DNA from: a virus
Virus record (IMG/VR): IMGVR_UViG_3300044491_002247
Coordinates: 1-44,090 of that record
Length of the DNA: 44,090 nucleotides
Reading direction: 5' to 3' (one strand)
In this document: positions 22,601 to 29,367 of the stretch, one piece after another
How the letters are laid out: each line of letters opens with the position of its first letter
Numbering within the stretch: the first letter of the stretch is position 1
Notes under the pieces: generated by a model
The model's database searches: none
The model's input: only the letters and a program-made list of their open reading frames with translations
Told to the model about the DNA's origin: nothing
Made by a program: the position numbers and the translations under genes

Positions 22601-24622
22601 GAAGAAAATATTCCTGGACAGGTACTAGACAGCCTTAGCATTAAGGTTTATCAAACTACTAATGACGGTGTTGCTCCGATTCAATCAAAAGTTATTATTT
22701 CAGACGGATCAACAACAACATTTGATGCTGGACAAAAAGTTTTTGAAAAGAAATCTGTGCTAGTCTATGTAGATGGTATTAGAAAAGAATTAGGAACAGA
22801 TTATAATATAGAAGGTGATCGAACCGTAGAATTTGTTATAGCACCCGATGCTAATAAGAAGATTGAAATTATTTCTATAGGATTAGGAGGAGTTTCTCTG
22901 TTAGACTATCAAGAATTTGTGGCAGATGGAGAAACAGGATTATTCTTAACAAATGCTCCGTATGAATTAACAAGTAGTGTATTTGTTACAGTCAACGGTG
23001 TTGAAACAGATGTACAATTTACGAATAGTACCGGAGTTGTGGATACTGTTGGAAGAACATTAGTGCAGTTTGGAATTATTCCTTCTTCAAATTCTATAAT
23101 TAAAATTATTTCTTTAGGTTCTTCGACAGATGTTGACTCTAGTAACTTATCAATTGTAAGGGTGAATAAGCAAACAACAATTTATAATGGAGTTGATAGA
23201 AATTATAATCTAGACAATTTTGTTGAACTAACAAGAGATAGTTCTTTGTCCTCGATGATAGTTGAAGTCAATGATGTCAAATTAAATGGACCTGACACCG
23301 TTTATGAAATATATGACGGTACAACTAATTCTTATACGCTAGGACAGGACCCTAACGAATCAGCAGGTGCAATTCTTTCTGCAAACATCAAGGTGTTCGT
23401 TAATGGTGAAAGAAAAACATTCATCCAGGATTATGTATATGATGGTACTACAAAGATATTAACATTTACCACAGGACTTCTTAATACCGGTGATGTAATT
23501 AAAATTGAAAATAACTTAAGAAGTGAATACTCGATTAGTAACGGAGATATTATAATTTCAAATGATGTTTCTCTAACTAATGGCGATGAAATTGTTATTA
23601 CATGGTTTAATGAATATCCTAGCATGAAGATAGTAAGCGATGTTGCTGTTGGTGGGAAAGTTAATTACCAATTACCATTTGTTCCACTAGGAGTCGATTA
23701 TGTTTGGGTTTATAAAAACGGAGTTAAATTAATACAGGACATCGATTATCATGTGTCATTGCCTAGAGGGGTTGTTTACCTTGAGGTAGCAAATACAGAT
23801 TCTGATACAATTAGCATCACCACGTTTGGTGCTGATATTTACAGATTACCTAGTGCTTACGAAATCAATAAGGATATGCTGAACGTTTACAGATATAATC
23901 GCTACAGCAGAAACGAAGTTAAACTTGCTAAGAACTTAAATTACTACGATCAAACAATTGAAGTAAATGACGCCAGCGGTTTATATCAACCTGTAAGAAA
24001 TAGAAATATTTCAGGAGTTATTGAAATAAACGGAGAAAAAATCGAGTACATGACAGTAACTGGAAATGTTCTTGGACAATTAAGACGTGGTGTTCAAGGA
24101 ACAGCAATAAAAGAATTGCATAGTATTGAAGATTTTGTGATAGATCTAGGACCACGAGAGGCACTACCATATGCAGAAACACAAGATAGAACTGATTTTA
24201 TAGGTGATGGAAGTAGTTTGCTGATTGGTCCGTTGGATTTTGTTCCTATAAAATCTACAGTAGGTACTTGGAATGCCACTAGTATTCCAACAGATTATGG
24301 TAGATGCGATGTTGTTGAAGTATTTGTGGGTGGTAAGAGACTTAGAAAAACACCACTTACAGTGTTTGACGAAACAATTGGAGCAATAAGTCCAGCCGGA
24401 GATAGAGAATTAGAAGCAGAATTTTCGGTAAATGGAACAGATCCATACATTAGATTAACCGTTCCTGCAACTGCTGGAACTAGAATAACTGTAATAAAAA
24501 GGACAGGACAAGCATGGTATGATAGAGGCACAAGCACCGCTAGTGCTGGCGTAACACTACTTGCTAATAATACTCCAATTAGTAAGTTCATTGCTGCCAA
24601 GAGTACCAAGTTACCTGAATAA
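10679..24622 (+). CDS. Giant multidomain baseplate/virion structural protein (gp7 position)
   Basis: One intact 4647-residue frame, read without interruption. Its place right after gp6, and an N-terminus starting with KSDLPIRKSIDLLPNTFRTD, fit the large structural protein that marine T4-like phages carry where T4 has gp7 (1032 residues). Visible modules: TITLYRGQTYKFDV strand (about 180-210); six segments of the GDxVxYxGxxWxA...DxW type resembling CBM5/12 chitin-binding modules (about 225-262, 1465-1499, 1724-1758, 2208-2243, 2401-2438, 2517-2563); FG-GAP-like repeats (about 2170-2775); GSGYTxxPxVxIxGxGxGA repeats (about 3199-3265 and 3565-3628); and at least five beta-sandwich-like repeats of xVxVNGxxxxxxxDY type (about 3660-4440). 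The C-terminus (FIAAKSTKLPE) is typical of the family. Probably wedge plus adhesin; no enzymatic motif recognised. Confidence 0.75.
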   Translation: MADKKYPKSDLPIRKSIDLLPNTFRTDPNNKFLSGVVDPFIQPGALDKLSGYVGKRYGKTFNGNDVYLDTDQTLRSRYQLEPGVTVEKDQNLQKFYDYLDLKNMVKFFGNDIDRDDKITYQEHYSWNPPIDWDKFINYSEYYWMPAGPPSVSVQGQTQSVQSTYKVNQGIGSTWLFTPDGITNNPTITLYRGQTYKFDVNSPGEPFVLRTNYDTGSLNYDPLKTYFPGDLAVYNSQLWRAKQEISPRDGSSIDIDSQDWELIDSSASLASLVYNQGVTNNSIEVGTLTFKVPNNSPDVIYYQSATNPNRLGRFIIADIDSNTFIDVEKDIVGKKYYTSSNGIELSNGLVLEFRGQVQPEKYASDTWLVEGVGKEIRLTRFADLVPPVITSDTPEILFDNQGFDTLPFDDARQYPGQKDYITINRASKDSNPWSRYNRWFHRSVLEYSYKNRDSDFDAPETARAKRPIIEFHPGIQLYQHGTVAKTTVDYVDDYTTDVFSTIEGSTGYSVDGEFLFEGARVLVTADTDSLANNKIYIVNFVIHNGVRQINLREASDSGSILDECVLVRRGKNNTGNMFFFNGTAWKPSQEKTTVNQPPLFNIFDDNGVSLGDQDTYPVTTFKGNKLVSYKVGNGTVDKELGFALSYLNIDNVGDIRFEWNFDIDSISYTENQKVYSKKINTSYFKINGNLDNGWILTNKKYLQPIVDSVIVTEETSSVVFDTVDWELLTSDMEINFYQNSVKLADDSYSRDQQKFTFNKTFLVNDVITVKVVGEIEPVGGYYEIPVGLEKNPLNAVLTSFTLGQATDHIRTSLEFDDRFTGSLPGANNLRDISDFQQNSKRFLKHSGIAASAVAMICDRQINLIKSLQFAKKQYSVFKENFLKKATEIQFTNDDPSSQVDQIIENLTKTKTINSPFSDSDMVGTGAYNLLTYTVEDIGIKTFTLSEKFDLKTLSRRAVYIYKNNSQLLNGRDYVFDSTFGFVRLTLDLNEGDVIEIKEYVSTAFSHIPATPTSIGLYKKYTPMKFLDDTYRDPQFVIQGHDGSITVAYGDYRDDLLLELEYRIYNNIKQEYDPKVFDVDANLGGYYKNALFTKDDFDSIASQEFLRWVANTNLSYTTNDYFKENETFTYTYSNMTDPSMLENIPGWWRGVYKYFYDTDRPHRCPWECLGFSEKPTWWEDEYGPAPYTSGNLILWEDIRDGIIRHGERAGTHKRYARTSIMSHLPVDADGILLSPLDSGLATNFTLINNKGSFKLGDIAPSEYAYRSSSEFPFVIMIALSLLRPFEFIISNFDRSKTKRNAVNQIVDVTSNVFITSNQITLPVPGVTQSSGLSMYISSYIKSLGNAIQSGQDILSNINVRLSSRLNGFVDKDQQKYLLDSKSPSSSSSSIFVPAENYNIIFNVSSPIASVSYSGVIFEKTEGGWIVNGYDDINPYFPYYTSIANQKDPTLSVGGVSTTYINWSENQKFNNGAIVQYRNDYFRAKETHTSTNTFESDKWTKLPELPVNGAVTAQKRRNFNKFSLNKLSYGTTLNSIQGVVDFLLGYEEYLKAQGIVFENYDPDNQVIQDFTTACKEFMYWTSHNWAVGSLITISPGAERLKISVPVGVADNLFDGFYDYNVLTDNGEAIQPQNIDVLRDFQTFVISTTNTTRGIYYLKVNYVLKEHVTIFSDRTVFNDVIFDKPTGYRQERIKVLGFRTVDWDGDYTSPGFLFDNVDIASWEPFKDYRLGDIVNYQGINYTSKYNHTSKEEFNADNWTKLDSTPTKKLIPNFDYRVNQIEDYFDVDSEGLSSSQRDLARHTVGYQTREYLQNLAEDQVTQFRIYQGFIREKGTANSLTKVFDKLGRTADTGIKLKEEWAFKLGEFGGSDQSNNIEIKLETDQFKINPQPVIVTETAQGNFADRYYRVDNSDFLYAPIPYTTSINATATDVVQKTAGYVKNTQVKYIVKNRDDILNIDINNVNENDHVWVTFDNTSWTVLRINYVPELVMTDIAANKTTITITFNKRHGLTAGDIIGLTDLGDITGFHKITSVDAFHISFEISTATVEIGFEPSSIKYPILLTKARFNDYTSIDVEHLALLSTGSKLFVDRNENGIWEVVQKNKQYSPKKLINYGTSTPLNAGKKVVYAEVRKQIVSSITGSGIVVCYLETPSGLDVKQILEPPVSFRATTTGTFGQEIALSPDNEWLVIGAPYASGIRSNYQGVFSSIESYSANDIVLYAGQLWKAKTSITGDGSTINVYSDDWEIVKNVQALETGTNEGYEQQGMISVYRYIGNQWTLQDNFVSPRADGDKLFGSKIALAKNGSNYSMVVSAPGASEEKGRVYTYIYDATDGWVLDQNSDYKGTYEPGGTFAATEMKPGRTYTIASSGTTNFGLVGAPNNSPGTVFVSLGPTEGTGTVTQQTFYPKDSVVYYAGNLWKALADNEGDGSTITIESSDWIKLDTINTLTSLPQSVSIEDDGSTLATGILTNSQLAELIKAGDKFGSSVALDYTGNTLVISAVEADGQYFANYRGNWQANFEYIQGDVVKYQNGYHRLDNIGSNAVGPDSSIRSYNQPPDSGYPWVNVGDSSSESVGKVFIYKKNELGYYYLIQTITADSLAEISDLAQTETINSGDQLGYAVSIDHSGNTLVITSPKADRNYQNQGSAYIFKYETDSSENRFRLKQKIDSYGKYPNEYFGQSVSISPSTNKIVVGANNTGYNLPIRFDESQTSFDTSKTTFKTYGGYSGAVYVYEKKGDLYFLAEKLQDDLSLNESFGYSVHASADIILVGSPDYIEPTTHGATLDFSGTAVGMVRLFRKQLGINSLEIIGQQTEKVDLESIKRIALYDTTTDTKIQDLEVYDPAKLKILREAERELSFKTPYDPATYNVGIDGVTVDSSIAWYDKNVGKLWWNISTAKWIDYEQGDTAYRLANWGKQAQGSSIDVYEWVESPLLPSEWSSVADSTEGLQLGISGQPLYPDDTVYSYKEFLNVNTGLVSETKYYYWVKNKTTIPSNTKGRTISSASVALSISDPSTVGNTYIALADSNKVFFYNYRAIVSGDTTILNIEHYTDKSAKNAIHNEYQLLTEGVADSVPPKKLETKWIDSLIGYDKQGNRVPDPAIPAKQQFGIGFRPRQSMFVNRKQILKQTIETVNGILKKQPFANIISFDNLNLFDAQPDTSLYLYDVSVSTLIDLETVGTVRVEQAQLTPNIINNEISSVNIVNPGFGYRPQEIFDQEIAGVYAGPAVTIEGDGTGAEAVCHIDGQGRVTAVVVTKPGKNYTYANVSVRRFSVLVETDNTANNYWSIYAWDNVRKSFFRSSSQGFDTRKYWSYADWWKTGYGPTSRVTTEISDVSKEPTIITEIGDLIRIKEYGSGGWAIFEKMSDSSSVPLGNYQLVGRFNGTIQLSNTLYDITTSGIGFDNNVSFDTGLYDLEPTTELRNIFKAIKEDIFIGDYDIHWNEIFFNCVRYVMHEQTYVDWAFKTSFLNATHNVGDFKTTTNYKNDNLESFESYISEVKPYRTTVREYVSRYDSIQTNPISTTDFDLPTVYSQELGKFSTINQFSTELNSYPWKYWLDNNGYSIVQIVISKPGSGYTSVPKVVIEGNGSGAIAQAFISNGKVSGVRMIQTGSGYTKTPTISLVGGNGSSTDIAKAVAVLGETKVRTFDINIKFDRINKTGYYNNFTDTQTFTANGQTAIFDLKYAPTRDKSKITITKNNGVVLGSDYTINLYKNSTDDFNVLRGRIVFNIAPDVGDIIKVTYEKNDELFDAVNRINKYYAPVEGMKGDDLGQLMTGVDFGGVQIQGTTFDVTGGWDALPWFTDSWDSVEASADYYHVCDGSTEDVTLPFIPADGQEINIYLKRAGEGTLPTIDNLQYSESVKNPPVIRIDDPFFFDGNDSSTSTSPNAQMPTFVGDGSTSVIEIGRYITTNDGDILIFRPQESDGSVTITDPNIVDTNVSGGTLSAIDQAYVTASGISAEEIQIEGGRFIGPDQVPATEENIPGQVLDSLSIKVYQTTNDGVAPIQSKVIISDGSTTTFDAGQKVFEKKSVLVYVDGIRKELGTDYNIEGDRTVEFVIAPDANKKIEIISIGLGGVSLLDYQEFVADGETGLFLTNAPYELTSSVFVTVNGVETDVQFTNSTGVVDTVGRTLVQFGIIPSSNSIIKIISLGSSTDVDSSNLSIVRVNKQTTIYNGVDRNYNLDNFVELTRDSSLSSMIVEVNDVKLNGPDTVYEIYDGTTNSYTLGQDPNESAGAILSANIKVFVNGERKTFIQDYVYDGTTKILTFTTGLLNTGDVIKIENNLRSEYSISNGDIIISNDVSLTNGDEIVITWFNEYPSMKIVSDVAVGGKVNYQLPFVPLGVDYVWVYKNGVKLIQDIDYHVSLPRGVVYLEVANTDSDTISITTFGADIYRLPSAYEINKDMLNVYRYNRYSRNEVKLAKNLNYYDQTIEVNDASGLYQPVRNRNISGVIEINGEKIEYMTVTGNVLGQLRRGVQGTAIKELHSIEDFVIDLGPREALPYAETQDRTDFIGDGSSLLIGPLDFVPIKSTVGTWNATSIPTDYGRCDVVEVFVGGKRLRKTPLTVFDETIGAISPAGDRELEAEFSVNGTDPYIRLTVPATAGTRITVIKRTGQAWYDRGTSTASAGVTLLANNTPISKFIAAKSTKLPE

Positions 24623-24625
24623 ATA
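24618..24625 (+). promoter_or_regulatory. Putative late promoter box AATAAATA at the end of the giant gene
   Basis: AATAAATAC overlaps the stop codon of the giant gene. With T4-like spacing the transcript would start near 24631, inside the first candidate ATG (24630) and upstream of the second (24651), which has its own purine-rich ribosome site. The box therefore argues for the later start. Confidence 0.45.
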
Positions 24626-24650
24626 CACTATGAAACGTGAAGAGAAAGAT

Positions 24651-25298
24651 ATGCCAAAGGAAAACATGCAAGATAAACAGACACCTAAACCTGCTGTAAA
24701 TGAAACCGGAGGGTTTCATTTTGAAGGACACATTAAGATTTTTGACCCAGAAACTGGAGAAGTTTTCCAGGACAAGCGCAATGCTATTCATTACGAGAAT
24801 ATGAGCGTTGCTATGGTACAATCGCTGTCAAATCAGGGATTAGGAACACTATATGAAATGGCGTTTGGATCAGGTGGAACAACTGTCGATCCTACGGGCC
24901 TAATCACGTATCTTACTCCAAACACAGTTGGTATTAATTCGAGTTTATATAACCAAACATACAAAAAAGTTATTGATCAAAATGCAACCACGAACGTTGA
25001 CCCGACTAGAAATAAAATGGAAATTAGGCATGTCAGTGGAGCAACATACAGTGATATCGTTGTAAGTTGTTTACTAGATTACGGCGAGCCAGACGATCAA
25101 GAGGCATTTGATAACAGTGTAAATCTAGACGGTAACTTTGTTTTTGATGAACTAGGCTTAAAATCATACAATCCAAACGGAGATGGTAAGTTGTTAACAC
25201 ACGTTATCTTCCATCCTGTGCAAAAATCATTGAACAGATTATTGCAAATTGATTACACGATAAGAGTTCAAAGTTTAACAGGTTTTAACGAGGGGTAA
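24651..25298 (+). CDS. Conserved virion structural protein, possible baseplate-fibre connector
   Basis: About 215 residues; function not recognised with certainty. After a hydrophilic N-terminus comes FHFEGHIKIFDPETGEVFQD followed by KRNAIHYENMS, then a beta-rich body ending in YTIRVQSLTGF. I associate this with a structural family encoded between the giant baseplate protein and the fibre genes of marine T4-like phages. Start choice: the frame stays open upstream to 24561, but that overlaps the previous gene; ATG 24630 lies 4 bases after a late box with no ribosome site; ATG 24651 follows GAAGAGAAAG and is preferred. The first fibre gene starts three bases after its stop. Confidence 0.6.
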   Translation: MPKENMQDKQTPKPAVNETGGFHFEGHIKIFDPETGEVFQDKRNAIHYENMSVAMVQSLSNQGLGTLYEMAFGSGGTTVDPTGLITYLTPNTVGINSSLYNQTYKKVIDQNATTNVDPTRNKMEIRHVSGATYSDIVVSCLLDYGEPDDQEAFDNSVNLDGNFVFDELGLKSYNPNGDGKLLTHVIFHPVQKSLNRLLQIDYTIRVQSLTGFNEG

Positions 25299-25301
25299 TA
25301 G

Positions 25302-27449
25302 ATGCCATATATTGTAAATTTTACAGACAGCGAAAACAAGTCACCTATTACCGTTTTCGATAATACGTCAAGTCAGGATACCAGTCTAACATTTCCAGGA
25401 CGTAATGTCACAGGGTATGGACAGATTATCGCTGAAAACTTTCTAAGCCTTTTAGAAAATTTTGCTTCAGCAAGCCAACCAGTTAATCCTGTGGAAGGTC
25501 AATTGTGGTACGATACCACAAATGGTGTTTTACAATTATACGATAACACAAACTGGAAGGCAGCATCAAACATTCAGAAAGGACCAACTGAACCATCGGT
25601 TGCTAATTCCAAGGTTGGTGAATTATGGGTTGATACTACAAATCAACAATTAAGAATTTATACTGGATCAAGATGGTTGCTAGTTGGACCAAGCGAGAGT
25701 GCAATTGACGGTAAGAGATATGGTCCTGCAATTGAAAAGATTGTTGATCAGGACAATTTTGATAGAAACGTTTTAACATTTTATATTGCTGACACACCTG
25801 TAACAATACTTTCTAGAGATACATTTACTCCTAAGATTGAAATTAAAGGTTTTGATCAAATTAAGGCAGGACTTAATATTGCAACTCCTGCAAACGCAAG
25901 TGAAAGATTAGAATTTGAATCAATTTTCTTGGGTGGAGAATTACCTAAGTTAATTGGTACTGCTTCAAATGCAGATGCATTGAACATTGGCGGCGTAGAA
26001 ATTGCTGCTGCTAAATTTTTAAGAAGTGATGTAACCAACACAACAGAATTTGGTTTTAACATTAGAAATAACCAAGGTTTAACAATTGGTCTTGATGGAA
26101 ACTTTCAGTTAACAACATCAGCAACTTCTGCAAAAATTTATAACAGTGCTGCTGGTAGTTCATTAGACCTACAGGTAAACAGAAACGGTATTCCTGATAC
26201 AATTTTAAGAATTTTAGATGATAAAGTTGGCATTAACGTTGCCGCTCCTAATAGCGAATTAGACGTTGACGGAGACATTGGCCTTACTGGATCTCTAGTA
26301 ATTACTAATACAACTGAAACTATTAACTTAAACACAGGTAGTATTAGAACAGACGGCGGCGCAGCAATCAAGAAGAGTGTTAGAATAGGACAGAATCTTA
26401 ATGTTGATGGAGCCACAAATACAAAAAACATTTTACCTACGGCAACTGAAACTTATGATCTAGGTTCGTCAGCACTAAGATGGAATAATGTCAGAGCAAA
26501 AACAATCATCGCTGATGAAATTCAAGGTACAATCAGCGGTAACATCACTGGTAATGCTAACACCGCAACTAACTTAAGAAATGTTACTAATTTTACAATG
26601 GCAGGCGATGTTGTTTCTAGTGGTTTTACTTTTGACGGTATTGGTGATGCTAAAGTCTTTAATACACAATTAACTGCAAACATCATTACAAATAAGAGTG
26701 CTCCGTTGCCTAATAGATCGGCAGGACAGGATCAAATACTTGTTTATAGAGCCAACCCTGAGAGAGCAAGTTCATCAGTTGGTCTTTTAAAACAAACACG
26801 AGATACATTTGTAGGAGATTTAGGAGTTCCAATAGGAGCAATATTACCTTACTCCGGCCCAACAGCACCTTATGGTTATTTACTATGTGACGGCGGTGAA
26901 GTTGAAATTGCAAAATATAGAACATTGTATGATGTTATAGGAACAAGATATAACGGTAGTGCTGCACTCAATGGTGCTGCTGGTAAGACGTTTAGAGTTC
27001 CAGACCTAAGAGGTAGATTTGCCCTTGGTAAGCATAACATGGATAATAATATCGATGTTCCAAACGATGTCGGTGGAACGGTAGACAACGGTGGCGGATC
27101 ACCAGTTCCAGCAAGAATTTCGGGTACAGAACCAGAAACATTAGCAGCATCAAGTGGTTCAAGTTCTGTAACATTAACATTGTCCAATTTACCAGAACAC
27201 TCGCACACATTACAAGGTGATGGCGAACAGTTCTATGCAGTTAGGGTTGACACTGCTCCTACGATTAGTTCAGTATCAAATAATGGACCAAATAACCCAG
27301 GCGAGGCGCAATACTTACCAGACACCGGAGGAATTAAGAAACCTACAGGAACTGTATTAGGTTCTGCGGTTGGTATAATGAACCCTTACTTAACATTAAA
27401 TTATATTATTAGATCAGGACCACCTGCATTCGAAACAATAGGAACGTAA
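25302..27449 (+). CDS. Tail fibre / short-fibre-like protein with tail collar domain
   Basis: 715-residue fibre. Residues 1-130 form the N-terminal module shared by four fibres in this window (YGQIIAENFLSLLENFA, then GQLWYDTTNGVLQLYD, a second GELWVDTTNQQLRIY, and a VGP end). A shaft follows with an LGSSALRWNNVRA module (about 390) and ISGNITGNANTATNL. From about 510 there is a phage tail collar domain: GAILPYSGPTAPYGYLLCDG, then KTFRVPDLRGRFALGKHNM, LPEHSHT (about 630; His pair as in T4 gp12-type metal sites) and the terminal MNPYLTLNYIIRSGP. It probably contacts the host surface. The next fibre starts three bases after its stop. Confidence 0.85.
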   Translation: MPYIVNFTDSENKSPITVFDNTSSQDTSLTFPGRNVTGYGQIIAENFLSLLENFASASQPVNPVEGQLWYDTTNGVLQLYDNTNWKAASNIQKGPTEPSVANSKVGELWVDTTNQQLRIYTGSRWLLVGPSESAIDGKRYGPAIEKIVDQDNFDRNVLTFYIADTPVTILSRDTFTPKIEIKGFDQIKAGLNIATPANASERLEFESIFLGGELPKLIGTASNADALNIGGVEIAAAKFLRSDVTNTTEFGFNIRNNQGLTIGLDGNFQLTTSATSAKIYNSAAGSSLDLQVNRNGIPDTILRILDDKVGINVAAPNSELDVDGDIGLTGSLVITNTTETINLNTGSIRTDGGAAIKKSVRIGQNLNVDGATNTKNILPTATETYDLGSSALRWNNVRAKTIIADEIQGTISGNITGNANTATNLRNVTNFTMAGDVVSSGFTFDGIGDAKVFNTQLTANIITNKSAPLPNRSAGQDQILVYRANPERASSSVGLLKQTRDTFVGDLGVPIGAILPYSGPTAPYGYLLCDGGEVEIAKYRTLYDVIGTRYNGSAALNGAAGKTFRVPDLRGRFALGKHNMDNNIDVPNDVGGTVDNGGGSPVPARISGTEPETLAASSGSSSVTLTLSNLPEHSHTLQGDGEQFYAVRVDTAPTISSVSNNGPNNPGEAQYLPDTGGIKKPTGTVLGSAVGIMNPYLTLNYIIRSGPPAFETIGT

Positions 27450-27452
27450 TAG

Positions 27453-29348
27453 ATGGCTTATCAGATTAATAAAACAGATGGAACAATTGTAGCAACGGTA
27501 GCAGACGGCCAGGTGGATACTATTTCCACAGACATTACGCTTATTGGTAAGAACTACAGTGGTTTCGGTGAAGCACTTAATGAGAATTTTATCAAACTGC
27601 TTGAAAATTTCTCGAGCACCACACAGCCAACAAATCCTATTAAGGGTCAGATTTGGTTTGATGGAACTGAAAATAAATTAAAAGTATACAGTGGAACTGC
27701 ATTTGTACCTGTAAGTTCTGCAACAATTTCAAACACACAGCCTACAACATTAGGTGTTGGTGACCTTTGGTTCAACGATACACAGAAACAATTATATTTC
27801 TTTGACGGCACTACAACGATTTTATTAGGACCTGACTATTCAGAAACACAGGGTGTTAGTGGATTTAGAGTTTCAAGCATACTTGACTCATTAAACCAAA
27901 CTCGTGTTATTACACTATTATATAACAATGGTGTCTTACTTGGAATTTTCAGCAAGGATTCATTTACTCCTAAAAATGCAATAGAAGGTTTTACAGGAAG
28001 CATTGCACCCGGATTCAATCAAGGAACACTAGCAGGAATGAAGTTTGATGTTACTGTTACTAACTCGGAGAAGTTAGGATCGGTTGACGCAACAACTTAT
28101 GCAAGGAGAGATACATCAAATCAGTTTGCAGGACAGATTAGAATTAATTCTGATCTAGGAATTGTGTTTGGTGCAGGTGACCAAGGTAACCTTACAGTTG
28201 ATACCAACGGTAATGTATTCTTTTCAAACTCAGCATCGGACAAGACTCTTACAATTAATGTAAGAAAGGGCATTGTTCAGGAAGAAGCAATAATCATTGA
28301 TGCGGCGGATAGAAAGATTAGTCTCTATGACGGATTTGCAGGTAGTGAAGTTGTCATGGGAGGCGATGTTGAGATCAAGGGTAACACAATAATTAGAGGT
28401 CAGTTAACCATCGAGGATGGAGACATACTTGCTCTTAATACACAAAATTTAGTTGTTGAAAACAAACAAATTGAATTGGCACAAACAGGTGATGCCTCAA
28501 CAAACAGTGATACTGTTGCAGATGGAGGCGGGATAGTTCTTAAAGGTCCGGCAGGAAATATCGATCATGTATTACTTTGGTCAAATCTAGGACTAGCGTC
28601 GACGGCAAGAACACCAACACTAGCAGCACAATCTTGGACTTCATCAGAACACATTAACCTTGCAACGGGCAAGGCATTTAAGATTAACGGTGTAACAGTA
28701 CTTGATGGTAGCAGCCTAGGAACAGGAATTACTAGCATTCCAGGTGTGACATCCTTTGGTACACAGAACGTTGTTAACATTGGTGCTTCACCTCCGACTG
28801 CTGACATGAAGTTACAGACCGATCCCGGTAGTAGTAAGCCTAGAATCACAACATTGATATCAAACAGTGATTTGGAACTAGCACCGGACGGTACCGGTAA
28901 TGTTGCACTAATAGGTAGTCCAAAAATTACAGGACTAGCAGATCCTACTGATTTGCAGGATGCGGCAACCAAAGAATACGTTGACAATGTACTCGAATCA
29001 AGAAGCCTTGCGTTTTCGATGGACCTATCGGACGGTAAACCAAACAGTTATATTGCTTCAAGCATTTTAGCAGCATTGGCACCACCAGCAGAATATAGAA
29101 ACGGTACCATAGCAAGAATTTTATGTACAACACTTTCAAATTCAACTACGAGTTTGAACATTAATCCGTTGTTAAGCGAAACCACAGCAGAATTTGATAC
29201 ACCTACGGGAACAGCCTACGCAATCACAAACGTTGCGTTTTCATCAGCAACAATTTCTGCACCTACCATTACAACAACTAGAATTATTAAAACATTCCAA
29301 TTGTTGGCAGGAGCATGGAGTTATGTTTCTGAGGTAGTATTACCATAA
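27453..29348 (+). CDS. Tail fibre protein with shared N-terminal attachment module
   Basis: 631 residues. The shared N-terminal module (about 1-130: YSGFGEALNENFIKLLENFS, GQIWFDGTENKLKVYSG, DLWFNDTQKQLYFFDG) indicates common attachment to the baseplate. The shaft carries a module I know from marine T4-like fibres: NTQNLVVENKQIELAQTGDA then GGGIVLKGPAGN (about 328-370). Further on come a GNVALIGSPKITGLADPTDL stretch and DAATKEYVDN (about 505-515), a coiled-coil trimerisation signature in fibres. The C-terminus (about 520-631) is unlike the other three fibres and may be the receptor-binding end. No collar domain or catalytic motif is visible. It starts three bases after the previous stop. Confidence 0.78.
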   Translation: MAYQINKTDGTIVATVADGQVDTISTDITLIGKNYSGFGEALNENFIKLLENFSSTTQPTNPIKGQIWFDGTENKLKVYSGTAFVPVSSATISNTQPTTLGVGDLWFNDTQKQLYFFDGTTTILLGPDYSETQGVSGFRVSSILDSLNQTRVITLLYNNGVLLGIFSKDSFTPKNAIEGFTGSIAPGFNQGTLAGMKFDVTVTNSEKLGSVDATTYARRDTSNQFAGQIRINSDLGIVFGAGDQGNLTVDTNGNVFFSNSASDKTLTINVRKGIVQEEAIIIDAADRKISLYDGFAGSEVVMGGDVEIKGNTIIRGQLTIEDGDILALNTQNLVVENKQIELAQTGDASTNSDTVADGGGIVLKGPAGNIDHVLLWSNLGLASTARTPTLAAQSWTSSEHINLATGKAFKINGVTVLDGSSLGTGITSIPGVTSFGTQNVVNIGASPPTADMKLQTDPGSSKPRITTLISNSDLELAPDGTGNVALIGSPKITGLADPTDLQDAATKEYVDNVLESRSLAFSMDLSDGKPNSYIASSILAALAPPAEYRNGTIARILCTTLSNSTTSLNINPLLSETTAEFDTPTGTAYAITNVAFSSATISAPTITTTRIIKTFQLLAGAWSYVSEVVLP

Positions 29349-29367
29349 GGATGAACAGGAGCGTTAA

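Noticed and set aside
24561-24650. N-terminal extension of the connector-like protein from 24561
   Set aside because: Overlaps 60 bases of the giant gene, has no ribosome site, and gives a hydrophobic leader that reflects the other frame. A start after the giant gene's stop fits better.
28565-28987. Antisense open frame of 140 codons in the second fibre gene
   Set aside because: Same low-complexity shadow pattern, no start signals, no domain.
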